From positions 200,513,037 to 200,577,036 of the forward strand of contig OZ024740.1 in NCBI GenBank assembly GCA_964016885.1: a stretch of 64,000 bases of DNA. Direction: 5' to 3'. Each line of letters opens with the position of its first letter. Position 1 is the stretch's first letter. Below, piece by piece: positions 20,876 through 32,168 of the stretch. Under the pieces are notes generated by a model. That model searched no databases and was not told the DNA's origin. It saw only the letters and a program-made list of their open reading frames with translations. The position numbers and the translations under genes are program-made. The DNA comes from Eledone cirrhosa. Taxonomy: Eukaryota > Mollusca > Cephalopoda > Octopoda > Eledonidae.

Positions 20876-21775
20876 CATATTAACAGACCCAAATTGTACC
20901 TCAGATAGAAAAACATATACATAAAAAGAGAGATGGGGAGGAGAGAGAGAGAGCATCCATTTCTAAAAACTAAAAGATAGAGATGATCTGAACACACCGG
21001 TGATTGTCGGAATCAGTACTAGAGGTATTCAATCGAAAATTCTAACCTCACTGCTAATATGTCACCCTAGTATTTAGTTACATGTCTTTCAATTCTGGAT
21101 TCAAACCACGGCAAGATGTAATTTGCTTGTTATACTACTGGGCTCGGTCACAACAGTTATTAGTTATTGAATATAATTGTTTTTTTTAATGTATGTGTAG
21201 AATTATAAACATATTTTCATACCGGAAATATTGAGTTAAATTGGAAGAAGTATTAGAGCCAGGATTAAGATTTTTTCGAATGATATTCGTTTCTCCATAC
21301 TGCTTCAAGAAAACAGTATGCATAGAATAGAAATTCCTAATGACACAATTGAGAAGTAATACGCTGCGTGGTTGCTTATGACATGTGGCAATAACATGGA
21401 CATCATTCTAAGCTATATCTCGCTAATGATATTATGCTGGGAGGTAGATGGAATAGAGGAACTGATTGTGTTATCAATAGTTTTGTTGTTGTTTGAAGAC
21501 ACCAGAAAAGAAACTGTTTTCAAAACAAATGACATTTGTTCATCCTGACAAGAGAGAAATCGATATATTCGTGAACGATATGCAAGATGACAGGCTAGAA
21601 CATATATAATCGTTCGAAGATGTCAAAAAGAAAAATCAATATCGGAGAGAAAATAGCCGTTCAATGTGAGTTGACAGAAATATAGTGAAGACCAAAACTG
21701 GAAAGTACTGATTCCTACACTCTCGTTAACAGAGTGGAATATGTCTCTCTCACTCCCTCTCTCTCTCTCTCTCTC

Positions 21776-21822
<47 letters not shown>

Positions 21823-22184
21823 GACAGAATGTTGTCTCTCAACTTGCTAGTTATAACAATGCACATTTACATCGATTCACACCAAGACGTCTCGAAATGT
21901 TAAAACGTAATGTGTTTATTGTTCTACAGGTAAGACGGTGGGATTAAGAAACATGAAAGGATGATATTCGCCGGAATCCTATTGATTTGTCTGCTCAATT
22001 AGAGGTTGGCTGGGGTTTAAGCAATAACTATAAAACTGTACAAGTTGTATTTCATATGGTAAGTATAATAGACGCATCAATCGCAATCTTTGGAACAATT
22101 TACTTATAGGACTAGAGAATGTTGGAAATATGATTAATGGATGTACATAATAAAACAGAAATTATATGCTCTGCATGTTCGTTA
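20876..22184. other. Anonymous sequence, no gene seen
   Basis: AT-rich single-copy-looking DNA with one (CT)n(TA)n tract at about 21757-21821. Nothing else recognisable was found. Confidence 0.6.
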
Positions 22185-22450
22185 ACATTTTGAGTACAGA
22201 ATATTATGATAGTCTGCCAGCGTAAACTAAAAAGATATCTCAGCAAAGATGGCAGGTCAGGCTGTGAGAGACAACCTGAAGAAATAGTCTCAAATCTGGT
22301 GATATGGCAGCCAGTACATGGGCAGATTCGGCGTGGGAGACTAACACTAAATTTACTGATATACTTTAAAAAGTTACTATAACGGAAATACGAAATTTGA
22401 TGGTAGAGCAGAAGTTCTGGCATGAATTTTATTCACTTGTTCGGAAAATA
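22185..22450 (+). pseudogene. Short LINE C-terminal remnant (RTE-like tail)
   Basis: The plus strand reads LVIWQPVHGQIRRGR near 22297. This corresponds to the L.LW.P.HG.R.RGRP segment that ends ORF2 in many invertebrate RTE-like LINEs. A weak continuation (RSSGMNFIHLF) agrees with the usual downstream spacing. Stops occur at about 22378 and 22390. Only about 80 codons are recognisable. Confidence 0.4.
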
Positions 22451-22671
22451 AACTGAAAAGATAAATTAAATGAGATGACATAAGCATAATTTAAACAGTG
22501 AAGTATTACCAGATATTGATTGCTAGATAGATATTGATTGCTGATTTCTATTCATGGCGATCGAAATTGTTAGAGATTTCTCTTAACGTTTTACATCTTA
22601 TACTCGGCAGTATCTAACTTTATTTAGCTTATCTCCTTCGTTTTTGTTAGCCGTTCAAATAATAACAGGAA

Positions 22672-22760
22672 ATTCCATGGCTTAATAGTTATGGTGTTCG
22701 GCACAGTAGAGTATCGTGGGGAGTTCGATTTACAGCAGAGCATTGAATTTTACTTCATAT
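22672..22760 (+). repeat. SINE head fragment (second tRNA-type SINE)
   Basis: TGGCTTAATAGTTATGGTG (box A-like) and GGGGAGTTCGATTTACAG (box B-like) are spaced as in a tRNA-derived SINE head, and resemble the head of the copy at 26548. The tail is missing or not recognisable. Confidence 0.45.
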
Positions 22761-22974
22761 AGATTGTACTTGTAACTGGAACTTTAAGTGTACACATGTC
22801 TGAGGAATACTCAACTACTTGCACATTGGTTTCAAGGGAAAGCTGTTGCGTTGGTCGAATAACTATGGCACTCATCTTTGGTATCGACGGAGGTCCAACA
22901 ACAACGCCTTTTTGCATGTGTGAGTCTGCGTGTAGGCCTGTATATATCCATTTATATATATATATACATATATA

Positions 22975-22977
<3 letters not shown>

Positions 22978-23064
<87 letters not shown>
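22978..23064. repeat. (TG)n microsatellite
   Basis: More than 40 TG units, preceded by TATA/TATG repeats. Confidence 0.95.
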
Positions 23065-23065
<1 letters not shown>

Positions 23066-23180
23066 CAGTGTGTGTGTACGTATATGTGTAGATTCCTGTC
23101 ATGACTTTCTGAGAGACAAGTGAAACAAAATGAAATATGTAAATAGCTATGATATGCATCTAGTACATAAATATATCCAT

Positions 23181-23260
23181 GAAGGTGAGTGCCCAGATGA
23201 TTGTGGTGTTGGACTCACGGTCATTAGATTGAGTGTTCTGTTCTTGTACCAGGACTCGTA
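23181..23260 (+). repeat. Possible SINE head fragment (second tRNA-type SINE)
   Basis: GATTGTGGTGTTGGACTCACG followed by a degenerate TTGAGTGTTCTGTTCTTG segment fits a decayed tRNA-like head related to the 26548 copy. The evidence is weak. Confidence 0.35.
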
Positions 23261-24050
23261 ATATTCATTTAGCATGCACTTCAATTCATGTCATATTTTA
23301 TGATAGGTACCTTACCATTAACCCTCTCTCTCAGGTCCGAATTCAGAGGAGCCGAACTCCCACTGTCATCGCCTCCATCTCTCCCGCCCACCCCATCTCT
23401 ATCTATTATGGGCATATAGGGTCCCATACACTGGCCGTGTTATGGAAGCATTGGTGTGTGATCCGAATCATTCTATTGACTATGTGGGTCGGAACTATTT
23501 AGAAATCGATGACAAATTCTTAAAGAAACAGCAAGAAAATTAGATAAAGGAAGAAAATAGTGATGATAATAATGATGATGATGATGATGATAAACATTAA
23601 TGGTATTGCTATCAACAGCTCGATTATCATCACCACCACCATTACATGAAGAGTTCAAAGTAGATGTAGAGTATGACAAAATGAAAGACAAGGAAAATGA
23701 AAAATAAATTCACTTCTATCTCATATCCTAGAAAATCTTTCCTTAAGTCTATATTACCGTATTTATATGTTAAAACCAATATTGTTTTTAATCAGTTCTC
23801 AACCCAACGATTCGGAAGCTCCTTAACAGCGATAAGTTGTTCCCTCATATCCTGAAATAATACAGTGAAAATTCACTGTGTTCTAAGATTCTCGTTACAG
23901 GATTTAATATATTAATCTCACATCACAGTGGATGATAAACTAACTTGATATATCTCCTGTCAGCTGCATATTTTAAGTCTCACTCTCCAAAACATACACA
24001 AACAATAATAAATGGCTGCATAATTTCCATATTGAACAGTATTATGTAAG
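23261..24050. other. Anonymous sequence, no gene seen
   Basis: It contains a small (GAT)n patch around 23565-23590. No gene or known repeat was recognised. Confidence 0.6.
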
Positions 24051-24057
24051 GTCGGGT

Positions 24058-24335
24058 GGTCTAAGTTCAAATCCAGTTAGTTCAATGTTGATATGTAATT
24101 CACCAGTGTTCAAATATATATAATCGGGGAGGTCTAAGGTCAAATCCAATTAGTTCAATGTTGATATATAATTCACCAGAGATCAATTATATAACGTCAC
24201 GGACTTCTAAGTTCAAATCCAGTTAGCTCAATGTTGATATGCAATTCACAAGTGAACGAATATATAACGTGAGGGACTTCTCATTTCAAATCCAGCTAGC
24301 ACACTGTTGATATGTAATTCACGAAGGATCAAATG
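24058..24335 (+). repeat. Tandem repeat, four units of about 73 bp
   Basis: Units begin near 24061, 24133, 24207 and 24280 (spacings 72, 74 and 73). Each holds GTTCAAATCCAGTTAG or a variant, then CAATGTTGATATGTAATTCA. The GTTCAAATCC core looks like a tRNA box B, but no box A is at the right distance. Confidence 0.85.
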
Positions 24336-24698
24336 TTTGCAAACAGCGATCAGTAAAGTTACAGAGTTTCAGTAACAAACGTTTTCTTTATTTCAGCCTT
24401 CTTATTATCTATCAGAATTCCACAAATCTCTGCGCCAAGCCAGTCTTGTCACATGCTGTGTCATGCTAAATCTCCATGAGAATTACATTACTGCTTCCAT
24501 ATCTGAGGAAAGGTCATTCATTTGCATGTTAATTTCACATATTTGTCGTTCCGTTAATCAAAAGACTGGAACACGGTTCGTCATAACAAACGGAGGTCCA
24601 ACAATCCCACCCTCAATCTCTAACCTCATCATTCTAACACCATTTATTACTTTGCGGCGTTACAACGTAACCTCGACGAAGAAACACTTTAATTATCT

Positions 24699-24752
<54 letters not shown>

Positions 24753-24753
24753 T

Positions 24754-24838
<85 letters not shown>

Positions 24839-24883
24839 CCGAGAGTCCAATCCCCTCAGTCGATTTCTAGAAATCAATACATT
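24336..24883. other. Anonymous sequence with compound CA/TA/TG microsatellite
   Basis: A (CA)n, (TA)n and (TG)n tract spans about 24704-24836. The rest shows no gene signal. Confidence 0.65.
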
Positions 24884-24956
24884 TTTTGCCTCTACCTATT
24901 TTGTTACGCCATATTCATATACACCATGTGGCGTAACAAAATAGGTAGAGGCAAAA
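24884..24956. repeat. Perfect 28 bp inverted repeat with 17 bp loop
   Basis: Arms 24884-24911 and 24929-24956 are exact reverse complements and include CTCTACCTATTTTGTTACGC. It is the cleanest short palindrome in the window. A cruciform-forming or miniature foldback element is possible. Confidence 0.85.
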
Positions 24957-25646
24957 TATGACAAATGATGTCCATCTATATTTATATATATAGCTGCCAG
25001 TGCATATACGTATGTACTGAATACATTTTAGACAGCAATAAACGAATGCAATTGAATTAAACTCAAACTATTACAAACATAATAGGCAAATATTGAAAGT
25101 AAACACGCACAGACATCTAAGGCATTTCCATTCGCTAAAACTTCGCTTTCCAAACAATGTTCATTAATATATTACGAAAGATGTATCCGTTCGTGTGAAA
25201 AGAAACCGCATTCATTTCATGTCATGTTTCCTATTGTAGAAATTATTATATGCTATGCAATGCCTTTATGATATTTTCTAATTTTGGACACATTAAAGGT
25301 ATTGTGTCCGTGCTGGAGGTTTACAATGCAAGATGCCAACACAAACCAGATAAAATGAAATTATGTCACTGTTTAATCTCTTTACAGAATTGCAGTTATT
25401 AGCATTAACAATTTCAATTGATTTGCGCAATTGGCATGTCACGTTAACGTAACAATCACGCCAAGTCCAATTCAAGATTTGTGACATTAAATGATCGTAG
25501 TGGCAGCGACTGTTAAAAATAAATCGGCACCGGGAATCGGATAAAAGTAACTTTGTAATGCAATTATTTCCTAGTGAATATGAAGAATATAAAGTGAAAA
25601 GTGGTGGACTTCACAAACCAAATGTCCATTCATTTAACTGTGTAAA

Positions 25647-25678
<32 letters not shown>

Positions 25679-25686
25679 TACATATG

Positions 25687-25765
<79 letters not shown>

Positions 25766-26547
25766 GTCTGTATGTCTTTCTGTGTGTGTATATGTGTGAG
25801 AGAGAGAGATTGAGAAGCTGCGCATATAACAATTTCCCCATCGAAACGCATGAAAAGTTTGTGAATGTCAGCCAATTTCACAATATATATATATATATAT
25901 ATACACACATACACACACATATATATATATATACACACACATATTGAAGATAAAAGTAAAAACCTAAAGACGCTTCTCATTTCGTAGACAGTTATGTAAT
26001 ATGACACAGGTGTAACAATTACAGCTTATCCAGTAAGACATATAAATATGTTAAATTTGATGCTGAAAAGCTGCCAGAGCATCTTGGAGTAGTTGTTTAT
26101 GTCGTTGCCCTCTCGATTCCCGGTTCAGTCATAATTTTTCTATAATGTTTTGAGACTGTAAAGGCATCATTTAAGTTACAAATCTTAACAATGAATAACA
26201 ATGAATAACAATGAATAAAACTGTACGCTCGTTTGTATATAAGGAACAGGTTTTCTTTAGGTTATACGAGAGTAAAAACATGACAATAGATAAGAATATC
26301 ATTAAAGTATTATCATATCTCTTTACTAGCCCTCTCTCTGGTTCCGAACAATGGGCTATTACTGCTTATGTATATTCCCAGTGTGACAGTGTGTGTGAAA
26401 CGTCTGGCTCTTGGAGTTAGGGGCACATGCTAATACATGCAGCTTAGTAGTTTGACCAACGTGAAATAAAGTAGTTTACTTTCTTTATGCATTGCTAAAC
26501 ATATCAGGAAAATATATTCAATTTGAAACGTAATGCGACCAATCAGG
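24957..26547. other. Anonymous AT-rich sequence with microsatellites
   Basis: (CA)n, (TA)n and (TG)n lie at about 25657-25770, and TA/CA runs at 25883-25942. No gene signal was recognised. Confidence 0.6.
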
Positions 26548-26890
26548 TGAGCACGTGTCTTAGTGGTTATGGTGCTTGGCTCACCATTATAGAGTCATGA
26601 GTTCGATTCTCGGATCGGCCAGCGCGTTGTGACCTTGGGAAAATCACTTTGCTCCGGGTCATTCAGCTTGAGTTGCGACAACATTCCTACCTATCCCTAT
26701 CGGCCCTTGCCTTTCCAATGGACAACATCAGTGTTGTGTAGAGGGAACACTTGCATGCACATATGACTATTTGTCTTCCCAAAAAGGCTCGTGTTTAGTA
26801 GAAGCAAACCTAAGGTTAGGCTTTCAGAGGGGGTGCAGGACCTAAGAACAGTCCTGAACGAATGAGGCACACACCTTTTCCATATCACGC
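26548..26890 (+). repeat. tRNA-derived SINE, second type, about 340 bp
   Basis: The head carries GTCTTAGTGGTTATGGTGC (box A-like) and GAGTTCGATTCTCGGATC (box B-like), then GCGCGTTGTGACCTTGGGA, a segment I associate with cephalopod SINEs. A GC-richer body runs to about 26890 with TCGTGTTTAGTAGAAGC in it. Transcription by RNA polymerase III from the internal boxes is the expected mode. A 32 bp piece of the same type lies on the minus strand at 44084-44115. Confidence 0.7.
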
Positions 26891-27893
26891 AAAATATGTC
26901 CTTCAGTTCTCAAACTTTTACATATAAACCTGTTATCTGACTGGGTTTATATCTACATCCTTTCGAGAGTATTTTAATCATTATTTTCGATACGGATAGG
27001 CAGGAATATCTAAAATATTTTACACTTCATGCTACAAAGCCTTCAGTTATTTAAATTACAACATTAAATGAAAACAATAATTATTTGTATTGTTAACGTT
27101 AATGTTGATTTTTCCTCTCATTTTTATTAATTATCTTATAATTTATAAATGTGTGCCATCTATGTAATTATTAGCATGAATGGATTTCTCAAAATTTGAA
27201 ACAAAAAGCAGTTTTTTTACATAAATGAAATTTTATTATATTTTCACTAATTTTGCACACCAGTTGTTTATTATTCAGTAATGTTTACGTCGTCTTTTGT
27301 GTGAAAATATAATTAAATTCATAAACTCATTAGGTTTTAATTAATATTTTTTGAGTAAATTGTCCCAATGTATAGCATTTGAAAATACGAAATATATTTT
27401 ATAAAAATTAATGTTTGCGAAACGATATTCAATTTTCATATAAAGATTATAATAGCAGTAACCATGACGTGTATATAAACATATAACAAAATATGTTATG
27501 GAATAATAATTGATGGAATATTTAATGCAGTAAGATTTCGAAACACATTACCACGAATGAGTGTGATGAGTTACTAGTGCCTGTTCTATGTGGCTATTCA
27601 TTTACAATCAGGTCCTCTGGTCATATCTGAAATATTTCTTTCAACAGAGGATGTAGAGCTTCTTTGGTATTTTCTTGTAGACAGGCAACAGAATGCTGTG
27701 TGGTTAAAGAGTTTGCTTCGTATCAAGGTGGTATTTATTTCAGTTCAACTATGAGGCATCTTACTCAATACTATAACCTCTAGTCAGCCAATGCGTTTTG
27801 AGTGAATTTGAGAGACGGAAACATGGGATGCTCATTATATGTATGTATGTATGTATATATATAATAATAATAATAATGATAATAATTATTATT
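26891..27893. other. Anonymous AT-rich sequence, no gene seen
   Basis: AT-rich single-copy-looking DNA. (ATGT)n and (AAT)n runs at 27840-27890 form the tail of the adjacent minus-strand SINE. Confidence 0.6.
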
Positions 27894-28071
27894 ATTTCTA
27901 CTTTAGGCACAAGGCCAACAATTACCCAGTGCATTACTGGTACTTTATTTTATCGACCCCGTAAGGATGAAAGGCAAAGTCAACCTCGGCGGGATTTGAA
28001 CTCAGATCGTAAAGGGACGTAACTATGCTGGAAAGCATGGCGTCCGACCCTCTACCGATACTGCCAATCCA
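27894..28071 (-). repeat. Octopus-type tRNA-derived SINE, copy S1
   Basis: A complete copy: head TGGATTGGCAGTATCGGTAG, box B-like GAGTTCAAATCCCGCCGAG, body CTTACGGGGTCGATAAAATA, and tail GGCCTTGTGCCTAAAGTAG followed by (AAT)n. It is about 178 bp. Its head sits directly on the (ATT)n tail of LINE-A2, on the same strand. The SINE encodes no protein and needs a partner LINE. Confidence 0.85.
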
Positions 28072-29762
28072 ATAATAATAATAATAATGTTTTCTTTATT
28101 AACCACATAAAGTAGACATTAAGAACAGTACAGGACAATACAGGACGGTACAAATGGGCATTTCTGCGTGTAAAAAAAAACAGAGGATGTAATAAAATAA
28201 CAAAGAAAAATTCCCCAATAGGGGGGAGACTTCCGAGGGAAATTTGTGGAGAAAGCCCATTAAAAGACCACAGTGACCCTGACCACCAGGGAAAGTGCCC
28301 TCTCCTAGTTTTCCATCTTGAATTTACAGACACATACTCAGAGTAGGACCATTCACTCGGGCCATACTTGCTTCTCTCACCCATCTTTCAATAAAATGCT
28401 GGGAAGAGAGCACTTCCCTTTCTACTGTGATTTTCCTTTTCAAATGAAATTTGAAAAAGTCAATCAGGGCATCACCGAAGAGATAAGTGCTCGTCTTCAG
28501 CCCTTTCAAACGTGCCCACCATACTATCTCTTTCGCCATGGCCACCAGACAGATAAAAACTGCCTGCCCTTCCCGGCTAAAGGAAGAGGGCGGGGCAATT
28601 CTCACGATGGACTCAGATGATAGCCGGATCCGTCCTACACGCGACAGAAGGTGTTCGACATGAACCCACAAGTCAGCAATTTTCGGACACTGGACGAATG
28701 CGTGCAGGACGGTTTCGTCGCCCTGCGCGCATCTCGGACATGCCCGGCTGACGGCACCTCCATGCCTGTAGAGTTTATCCCGAACTGGCAAAGCACCCCG
28801 GTAGCACTGCCAGGCCAGGGATTTCTGGAAGTTGTCCATAGGCCCCGGCTCGAAGTCCTTCCGAAGAGATTGGCTAGTTGATTTTTGTCGACGCCTATAG
28901 TTTCTCCAAGTACGTCACCGCTCTTACCCTCCACTAATCCCCTATAGAACGCCAAGGTGGAGTTTCCACCGATCACATTGCCCGATTGGTCGAGGGCTGT
29001 GAGCGCCTGAAGACATTCCAGTCTCCAAGCGCTCCCTCTCGGTCTTCGCTTGACCCAGGACTGCAGCTCCGTCAAGGAGACGAGCTGGGAAAAGACGTGT
29101 CTAGCAAACGGCGACCACACCTGATCACCGTCGAGGAAGAGGTGGAGATGTCGTAGGCTAAGTGCGTGCCTGCGCATCATCAGCCACGGCATGCCCAGCC
29201 CTCCAAGTAGCGGGTTTGACAGCAGATGGACCGCCTGACCATCTGAGCGCGTCCCTTCCACAAAAAGCGAAAGAGCAAACGCTCCAGCGCAGTCAGGCGG
29301 GGCTTAGGACAAGGTACGGCGGTCAGGCGGTAGTAGATGACGGACGCGATGTACGCATTAGCCACCTCCGCTCGACCTTTCAGGGATAGCTTCCTATGGG
29401 CCCATTTCTGGGTGAGAGAAGCCACCCTGCTCGTCACCTCGTCCCAGTTTTTGTCCGTCTGGAGGTCCGGACCGAACCAGACCCCTAGCAATTTAACCGG
29501 TCCGTCCGTCCAGCGCACGACGACGCTGTTGGACGGCATGGACCTGCCTCTCCAGGTGCCGAGCTGCGGGCCCACTGATTTTTCCTGGTTGATCATTGCT
29601 CCTGTCACCGCTTCGTATTCTCTTAGTGTAGTGCCGATCGCCTCGATGTGTTTGGCGTTCGACACCACTACGGTAACAGCGTCCGCATATGCTGTCACGG
29701 ATCTTCCGCATCCTAGTTCGCGAGGGACCCCCCTCAACGTCTCCAGTTTGTGCAGTAATTGT
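28072..29762 (-). mobile_element. LINE-A2, 5'-truncated
   Basis: The (ATT)n tail (28072-28088), 3' UTR and the last half of ORF2 are present; the copy begins inside the RT. RT motif C reads YADA, losing the second catalytic Asp. A frameshift near 29210 and another near 28850 break the frame. The zinc knuckle CPRCAQGDETVLHAFVQC remains near 28720. It is closest to A1 and A5. Confidence 0.85.
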
Positions 29763-29787
29763 GCAGTAATTGAACTTAAAGAAAAAA

Positions 29788-29985
29788 CTATTTGAAGAAG
29801 AGAAACAGTCGTAGATCGGACGACGCTGCTTATTTCGAGGAGTAAGTTTTGTCTAATTTGATATTCCCTAACACGAAAATTCGACAAATTATTTCACCAC
29901 TTATCTCTACAAATAATCTGACACTAGTTGTGAGAACTGCATAACTATGTTTATATATTTACCCATTACAATCGCTGTTTACATA
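29788..29985 (+). repeat. Direct repeat, left copy, flanking SINE trio
   Basis: Starting TATTTGAAGAAGAGAAACAG, it resembles 30578-30755 over about 180-200 bp (roughly 75-80 percent by eye over the first 70). It may be an extended SINE 3' flank or a duplication. Confidence 0.5.
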
Positions 29986-29994
29986 TTATTATTT

Positions 29995-30186
29995 GGTGGA
30001 TTGGCAGTATCAGTAGAGAGTCGGACGTCATGCTTTCCAGCATAGTTACGTCCCTTTACGGTCTGAGTTCAAATCCCGCCGAGGTTAACTTTGCCTTTCA
30101 TCCTTACGGGGTCGATAAAATAACGTACCAGTAATGTACTGTGTAATTGTTGGCCTTGTGCCAAAAGTAGAAACAACTATTTGAAG
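29995..30186 (+). repeat. Octopus-type SINE, copy S2
   Basis: Complete head, box B-like GAGTTCAAATCCCGCCGAG, body and tail TTGGCCTTGTGCCAAAAGTAG. It is preceded by TATTATTATTT. First of three same-strand copies. Confidence 0.85.
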
Positions 30187-30189
30187 GGC

Positions 30190-30382
30190 GGTGGATTGGC
30201 AGTATCGGTAGAGGGTCGGACGCCATGCTTTCCAGCATAGTTACGTCCCTTTACGATCTGAGTTCAAATCCCGCCGAGGTTGACTTTGCCTTTCATCCTT
30301 ACGGGGTCGATAACATAAAGAACCACTAATGTACTGGTAAATTGCTGGCCTTGTGCCTAACGTAGAAACAATTATTTGAAGT
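30190..30382 (+). repeat. Octopus-type SINE, copy S3
   Basis: Starts GGTGGATTGGCAGTATCGG and ends with the GCTGGCCTTGTGCC tail. It lies 195 bp after the start of S2, separated from it by only a few bases. Confidence 0.85.
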
Positions 30383-30392
30383 AAAGAACGAT

Positions 30393-30582
30393 GGTGGATT
30401 GGCAGTATCGGTAGAGAGTCGGGCGCCATGCTTTCCAGCATAGTTACGTCCCTTTACGGTCTGAGTTCAAATCCCGCCGAGGTTAACTTTGCCTTTCATC
30501 CTTACGGGGTCGATAACATAAAGAACCACTAATGTACTGGGTATTGCTGGCCTTGTGCTAAAAGTAGAAACAATTATTTGAA
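30393..30582 (+). repeat. Octopus-type SINE, copy S4
   Basis: Third copy in the row. S3 and S4 share the body variant GGGGTCGATAACATAAAG, unlike S2, so these two are closest relatives or products of a local duplication. Confidence 0.85.
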
Positions 30583-30755
30583 GAAAAGAAACAGACATAG
30601 ATCAGAAAACACTGTTTATTTCGGGGGATAAGTTCTGTTTAATCAAAGATCCGATTAATTATTATACAATAATCTCTGTGGCAGAAGATGTGAAAGGTGC
30701 ATATATATTTTTAAATATTTCCCTAATACAATTTTCTTTTTTTACATTTCGGTCG
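30578..30755 (+). repeat. Direct repeat, right copy, flanking SINE trio
   Basis: Begins ATTTGAAGAAAAGAAACAG and matches 29788-29985. The pair brackets S2-S4. Confidence 0.5.
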
Positions 30756-31454
30756 ATTGTGGCTAAATTTCAGATTTTGAAAGGAAAATGGACAGTTGAA
30801 AGATCACTTCTCTCTCCCACCACCACATTCACAACACTTCCTCAACCATTCACACCAGTAATCCCCATCTATTTTTAGACTAATGTCACTGACTGCTACC
30901 TATCTCCCTTCTCTGTGTCTAATGTGTGGGTATATATATATGTGTGTATATACATACGTGTGTATAAGTATGCACGTGTGAATGTATATTTATGTATGTG
31001 TATGGAGCCCACATAAAGGACAAAACAAATGGGTAGAACAAAAGAATACTAGCATCCCATTTACACCTCAAACTCAAAATTAGCAGAAAATAACATCGGA
31101 GAAGCAACTCCTATAAGCTACAATGTCACCCTACCCACTACCACTCCCAGCACCCCCACCCCAGCATTAATCTCCCTGCCACCACCACCAACACCACTCA
31201 CACCACAAGAACAGTTGAGAAAATTCTCGTACTCCTCTTACAACTGCAACCATAACAATATCACCTCAATCAACAACAGCAATAACCATAACTATACTGC
31301 TATAATAGTAATAATGATCTCACTGCCAGCCAGCAAATGCACTACCCAAAGAGCCGGGCAACTTTCCATGTACGTCAAATACCATGCGTAACGTAAGCAT
31401 GTACTGCGAGATGAACAAATAAAAATTAATACACAATACCAAATCACTTTTCCT
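30756..31454. other. Possible 5' UTR of LINE-C2 and anonymous sequence
   Basis: A short TA/TG run lies at about 30934-30980. Between about 31120 and 31450 is a Pro/Thr/Asn-codon-rich stretch that probably leads into LINE-C2, but its true 5' end cannot be fixed. Confidence 0.4.
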
Positions 31455-31871
31455 ATGGTTAATCAGGAAGCGCGTCCCTCAGGAAGGTGCCAACGTGAGA
31501 TCGAAAAGTCTTCCTCTGGCACAAACTCTTCTCCAGTTATGGACCTGGATGGTCACTTGATCGGGGATTGCCCCAATTCGAGCCCTCCACATCCACCACC
31601 CAAACTACCTCAAAAAGAAAAATCTAAAAGGATGAAATGGACCCAAGAAGAGTATAAAGAAGTAATATATGCATATTACTATGCATTAGGTAAGCCATCA
31701 CAAGACACACACAGTTTAAACTCCTACAAAATCTGGAAAACTCGGAATCAAGCTAGCAGACGTGATATGGATGGAAATAAGTTGGCAAATGTAAGGAGGT
31801 ATATCTTCAGAAATAATATACTCACAGACACTGAACTAACTGCGATCAAGCAGCTGTGGAGAATGACATAA
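31455..31871 (+). pseudogene. LINE-C2 N-terminal region (Myb-like DNA-binding motif)
   Basis: A 138-residue frame begins at ATG 31455. After a Ser/Pro-rich start comes KRMKWTQEEYKEVIYAYYY, then NKLANVRRYIFRNNILTD. In RLE-type LINEs this W..EE..E...YY pattern followed by a conserved helix is a Myb-like region thought to bind target DNA. The frame ends at TAA 31869, well before the RT, so the single ORF expected for the family is interrupted here. Confidence 0.6.
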
Positions 31872-32168
31872 ATATAAATGATGAAAGAACTGAATAATCT
31901 CCTGGAGATAGTAGCCAGTCACAAGTTTTTACTGAGAGACCTCCATCTGTCCAAATCACAAATAGGTTTGTAGAAATGAGAAGCCCCATTGAACCCGCTG
32001 AAAATAACCAGGAGAAGGACTTAGAAACAGTAATTGAAAACCAAACATCTGCTGAAGAACACAGGGAGACTATGAAGGAATTAAAGCAAAAATACTGAAT
32101 GAACTTGCAGTAGTAAGACATTCTAGTATAAATGATAGTGAAGCACTTCAAAAACTCCCAAATACAAT

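Noticed and set aside
24058..24335. CRISPR array
   Set aside because: The units are contiguous tandem repeats with no unique spacers, and the DNA is clearly eukaryotic.
29995..30582. tRNA genes
   Set aside because: Box A- and box B-like motifs belong to SINE heads. No intact cloverleaf with acceptor stem was seen.
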